Positions 62,501-64,000 of a DNA stretch of 64,000 nucleotides are shown piece by piece (within the stretch, counting starts at the first letter, position 1; every line of letters starts with the position of its first letter). The notes beneath the pieces were generated by a model. That model was not told the origin of the DNA. It searched no databases and worked only from the letters and a program-made list of their open reading frames with translations. The DNA lies in NCBI GenBank assembly GCA_900143615.1, contig FREU01000006.1:248001-312000 (forward strand), in the 5' to 3' direction. Position numbers and translations under genes: made by a program. This DNA is from Rhodobacteraceae bacterium Alg231-30. Lineage in GTDB: Bacteria > Pseudomonadota > Alphaproteobacteria > Rhodobacterales > Rhodobacteraceae.

Positions 62501-62666
62501 GCTCGCCAAAGAACTTGGCGGATTGCGCGGACGTCTCAACAACCCCAAATTCGTCGCCTCGGCACCGGATGAAGTGGTAGCAGAAGCCCGCGAAAACCTC
62601 GCCGCACGTGAAGAAGAAGAGGCCAAGCTCAAGGCAGCCTTGGCCAAACTGCAAGAGCTCGACTAA
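59595..62666 (+). CDS. valS: Valine-tRNA ligase
   Basis: The enzyme charges tRNA-Val. The 1023-residue class I synthetase has the HIGH motif as HMGH in [16 protein letters not shown], the CP1 editing domain ([21 protein letters not shown]), the KMSKS motif in [16 protein letters not shown], an anticodon-binding helical domain and a C-terminal coiled coil ([20 protein letters not shown]). Residues 737-749 ([13 protein letters not shown]) are encoded by a repeat also found in the intergenic space near 7150. They sit at the join between the catalytic and anticodon-binding domains. Start 59595 or 59601. Confidence 0.97.
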   Translation: MAMEKTFNAAEAESRLYAAWEQAGCFTAGANAKPGASTYCIMIPPPNVTGVLHMGHAFNNTLQDILMRWKRMQGFDTLWQPGTDHAGIATQMVVERKLAEIQQPSRVELGREKFLEKVWEWKAESGGTIVNQLKRLGASCDWDREAFTMSGAPGAPSDVAGGNFHDAVLKVFVDMYNKGLIYRGKRLVNWDPHFETAISDLEVENIETPGHMWHFKYPLAGGATYTYVEKDEDGNVTLEEERDYISIATTRPETMLGDGAVAVHPSDERYAPIVGMLCEIPVGPIAQRRLIPIITDEYPDKDFGSGAVKITGAHDFNDYQVAKRGGIPMYNLMDSKANMRSDGAPYVEEAATAQAIANGEATFTEASISAMNLVPEEYRGLDRFEARKAVVADITAEGLAVMTTVTKTVKDEDGNTSEITETVPYVENKPIMQPFGDRSKVVIEPLLTDQWFVETDKIVKPALDAVRDGTVKILPESGEKVYYHWLENIEPWCISRQLWWGHQIPVWYGPSLTEEGDTDYENLKPFCAATFGEAADLAAAYYGADIIREATSLDMSLVHQLDGASFGEVEIDLMRDPDVLDTWFSSGLWPIGTLGWPDNTVELEKYFPTSTLVTGQDILFFWVARMMMMQLAVVDQIPFDTVYLHGLVRDAKGKKMSKSTGNVMDPLEIIDEYGADALRFSSAAMAALGGVLKLDMQRIAGYRNFGTKLWNAARFAEMNGVFEDGVSPIMAPDLAPSQYRRDTDVKQTANLWIIGETAKVREEVDAALESFRFNDAASALYGFVWGKVCDWYVEFSKPLFSSEDAEAIAETKATMRWVLDQCLILLHPIMPFITEELWGVLGERSKMLVHADWPTYQASDFVDKNADLEMTWVISLIENVRSARAQMHVPAGLKIPMLVSELDEAGKSAWTRNSALIMKLARIDSLSDVEEFPKGSITVAVEGGSFGLPLADIIDIDEEKARLEKSLGKLAKELGGLRGRLNNPKFVASAPDEVVAEARENLAAREEEEAKLKAALAKLQELD
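61797..61841 (+). repeat. Copy B of the 11-bp-unit repeat, inside valS
   Basis: The units CAATACCGACG, CGATACCGACG and TAAAACAGACA match copy A (7146-7190) at 41 of 45 positions by hand alignment. The insert is in frame and adds about a dozen residues without a stop, at a domain boundary that should tolerate them. Confidence 0.75.
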
Positions 62667-62679
62667 CATTCTTGAAAAA

Positions 62680-62722
62680 GAACCTGATACGCCTACATTA
62701 AAGGTATATCAGGTTCTCTTTT
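62680..62722 (+). terminator. Intrinsic terminator of valS
   Basis: GAACCTGATA (62680-62689) pairs with TATCAGGTTC (62707-62716), followed by TCTTTT. It lies only 11 bp before the ATG of the next gene, whose AAGGAC follows directly, so read-through could also serve that gene. Confidence 0.75.
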
Positions 62723-62733
62723 AAGGACACATT

Positions 62734-63060
62734 ATGTCACGTTCATTCGATGCTCTCATCGAACGCCAGATGAGAAAAGCACAAGCCCAAGGCCAATTTG
62801 AAAACATGTCCGGCGCAGGCAAACCGCTGCCTGAAAACTTCGCCGTACGAGGCGCAACTGCAAGTGTGAATCAAACAATGGCCGCCAGCGCAGGCATCAA
62901 GCCGCGCCAGTTCAGCATCAAAGAACGCCTTGATGCAGCACGCAAAGAGCTGCGGGAAGAAACCGATGCAGACGCCAAGAAAAAGCTGATGGCAAAGGTT
63001 ACTCAACTGGAGCTGGAATATAACATCGAGCGTGAAGCATATTCCAACTTCATGAAGTAA
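62734..63060 (+). CDS. DUF1992 (DNAJC28-like) family protein
   Basis: The 108-residue cytosolic protein begins FDALIERQMRKAQAQGQFENMSGAGKPLP, the hallmark of DUF1992 (the conserved region of DnaJ homolog C28). A helical C-terminal half is rich in Lys and Glu (KERLDAARKELREETDADAK). Its function is unknown; it contains no J-domain. It follows valS on the same strand, separated by a terminator hairpin. Confidence 0.85.
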   Translation: MSRSFDALIERQMRKAQAQGQFENMSGAGKPLPENFAVRGATASVNQTMAASAGIKPRQFSIKERLDAARKELREETDADAKKKLMAKVTQLELEYNIEREAYSNFMK

Positions 63061-63081
63061 CTAGCGTTTCGCCCAAACCGC

Positions 63082-63873
63082 TTATTTGAAATTTGGCTTA
63101 CGTTTCTGAAGGTTGGCAGCAATCATTTCCATTTGGTGCGGCTTGCCAATTAGTGTTGCCTGCACCTTGCTCTCTTCCAGAAGCACCGCATCCGGTTCGT
63201 TTGTGTTGCCCTCGGCGAAGCCTATCAAAGCCTTCGCAGCGCGAATGGCGGACGGGCTTTTGTTCACAATCTCTTCGGCCAGTGTTTTGGCGGCGGCCAA
63301 GGGATCTTCAGCAAGCTCTGTGACCAAGCCCCATGCCAGGGCTTGCTCCGCATCAAAAGTCTCTGCCGTATAAGTCAGCTTTCGAAGCACATCGGATCGG
63401 GTTAAATGCGGCAGCAACGCCATGCCGCCCATGTCCGGCACAATCCCCCACTTCATTTCCATGACCGACATTCTTGTATCAGGTGCAGCAAAGCGCACAT
63501 CCGCCCCCAACGCGATTTGAAATCCTCCACCATAGGCCACGCCCTTAACAGCGGCGATCACCGGTACGGGCAACTTACGCCACACCATGACAACCTGTTG
63601 AAACAGATTGGAATTCCCATGGCTGCGCGGCACCAACATTTCTTCCGGATCCTGCCCCGCCATCGCGCCAAACGACATCACATCCAGCCCCGCACAAAAG
63701 GCTTTGCCTTCGCCAGACAGAACAACGGCACGCACATCAGAGTTGTCCATAAGACTCTCGCCCGCCTCAACAATCGCCTGCATCATCTTCGGATCCAAAG
63801 CGTTCAACTTATCCCCACGGGTCAGGGTCACATGAGCAATATGATTTTCAATCTCGACAGATACGCGCGACAT
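63082..63873 (-). CDS. Enoyl-CoA hydratase/isomerase (crotonase) family protein
   Basis: The 263-residue crotonase-fold protein has oxyanion-hole segments GKAFCAGLDVMSFG and KGVAYGGGFQIALGADVRF. The region MKWGIVPDMGGMALLPHL carries residues where other members place catalytic Glu, with Asp and Met present instead of the classical double Glu. It may act on unsaturated acyl-CoA as hydratase or isomerase; the substrate cannot be assigned. It is convergent with the DUF1992 gene. Confidence 0.9.
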   Translation of the reverse strand: MSRVSVEIENHIAHVTLTRGDKLNALDPKMMQAIVEAGESLMDNSDVRAVVLSGEGKAFCAGLDVMSFGAMAGQDPEEMLVPRSHGNSNLFQQVVMVWRKLPVPVIAAVKGVAYGGGFQIALGADVRFAAPDTRMSVMEMKWGIVPDMGGMALLPHLTRSDVLRKLTYTAETFDAEQALAWGLVTELAEDPLAAAKTLAEEIVNKSPSAIRAAKALIGFAEGNTNEPDAVLLEESKVQATLIGKPHQMEMIAANLQKRKPNFK

Positions 63874-64000
63874 GGCAGGCTCCTAAAGGGGTTAGCTAAG
63901 TTACGTTACCCTCTTCTGACTGCTACAGAAAATCCACTATAACGTGAGGGCATTTCCTTCTTGCCGCTGCCGCTCCATTACGTCATTTTTCAAAACATGA

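Overview
The window is a gene-dense stretch of chromosome from an alphaproteobacterium, most likely a member of the marine Roseobacter group (Rhodobacteraceae). Evidence for this is the type of its housekeeping genes (FolE2, FolB with an extra C-terminal domain, the UbiH variant motif, a Hint-domain protein, the glyQ/glyS/PEP-utilizing-enzyme block), a SAM-II riboswitch before metZ, an alphaproteobacterial RNase P RNA, and a moderately high G+C content judged by eye. No rRNA, tRNA, CRISPR array, transposase, integrase or prophage was recognised.

Layout. 1-8350: carA, a membrane glycosyltransferase behind a CtrA-like site, a GntR regulator divergent from a HAD nucleotidase, a UbiH-type hydroxylase with membrane-protein neighbours, and a class V aminotransferase. 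8680-13302: a Hint-domain protein, two overlapping Lrp/AsnC regulators divergent from ilvC, a small lipoprotein and an EamA permease. 13310-25098 (minus strand): folB-folP-glmM, a SleB-type cell-wall hydrolase, then glyQ, a membrane-anchored unknown, gltS, glyS and a PEP-utilizing enzyme. 25213-41312: a secreted pseudo-protease, a ThDP enzyme coupled to TrkH, folE2, metZ under SAM-II control, yciB/ispZ, an EamA permease, ftsY, a YhhN protein, rnpB, an AmpD-like amidase, an Excalibur-type lipoprotein, gatA and gatC, and a ceramidase-family protein.

41373-50962: an MBL hydrolase coupled to an M24 protein, tadA and an RsuA/RluB pseudouridine synthase, then a compact plus-strand cassette: a 27-residue membrane microprotein, an XpaC-like protein, a TelA-like protein, a DUF2927 lipoprotein, an SPFH-GYF protein, and a double zinc-ribbon protein with a C-terminal membrane anchor. 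A nitroreductase follows. The cassette looks like an envelope or membrane stress module and is the best candidate for an undescribed system here.

50982-64000: a secreted orphan protein, a DUF2235 gene broken by one in-frame amber codon, an unaccompanied xanthine/CO-dehydrogenase-type large subunit, an ornithine/lysine decarboxylase divergent from an Lrp regulator, and a LysR regulator divergent from a two-gene operon that pairs a PhyH-type dioxygenase with an HD-domain protein carrying the PhnZ-type diiron-oxygenase ligand set (probable C-P bond cleavage). valS, a DUF1992 protein and an enoyl-CoA hydratase close the window. A repeat of about 45 bp built from 11-bp units occurs both in the intergenic space near 7150 and inside the valS coding sequence near 61800.
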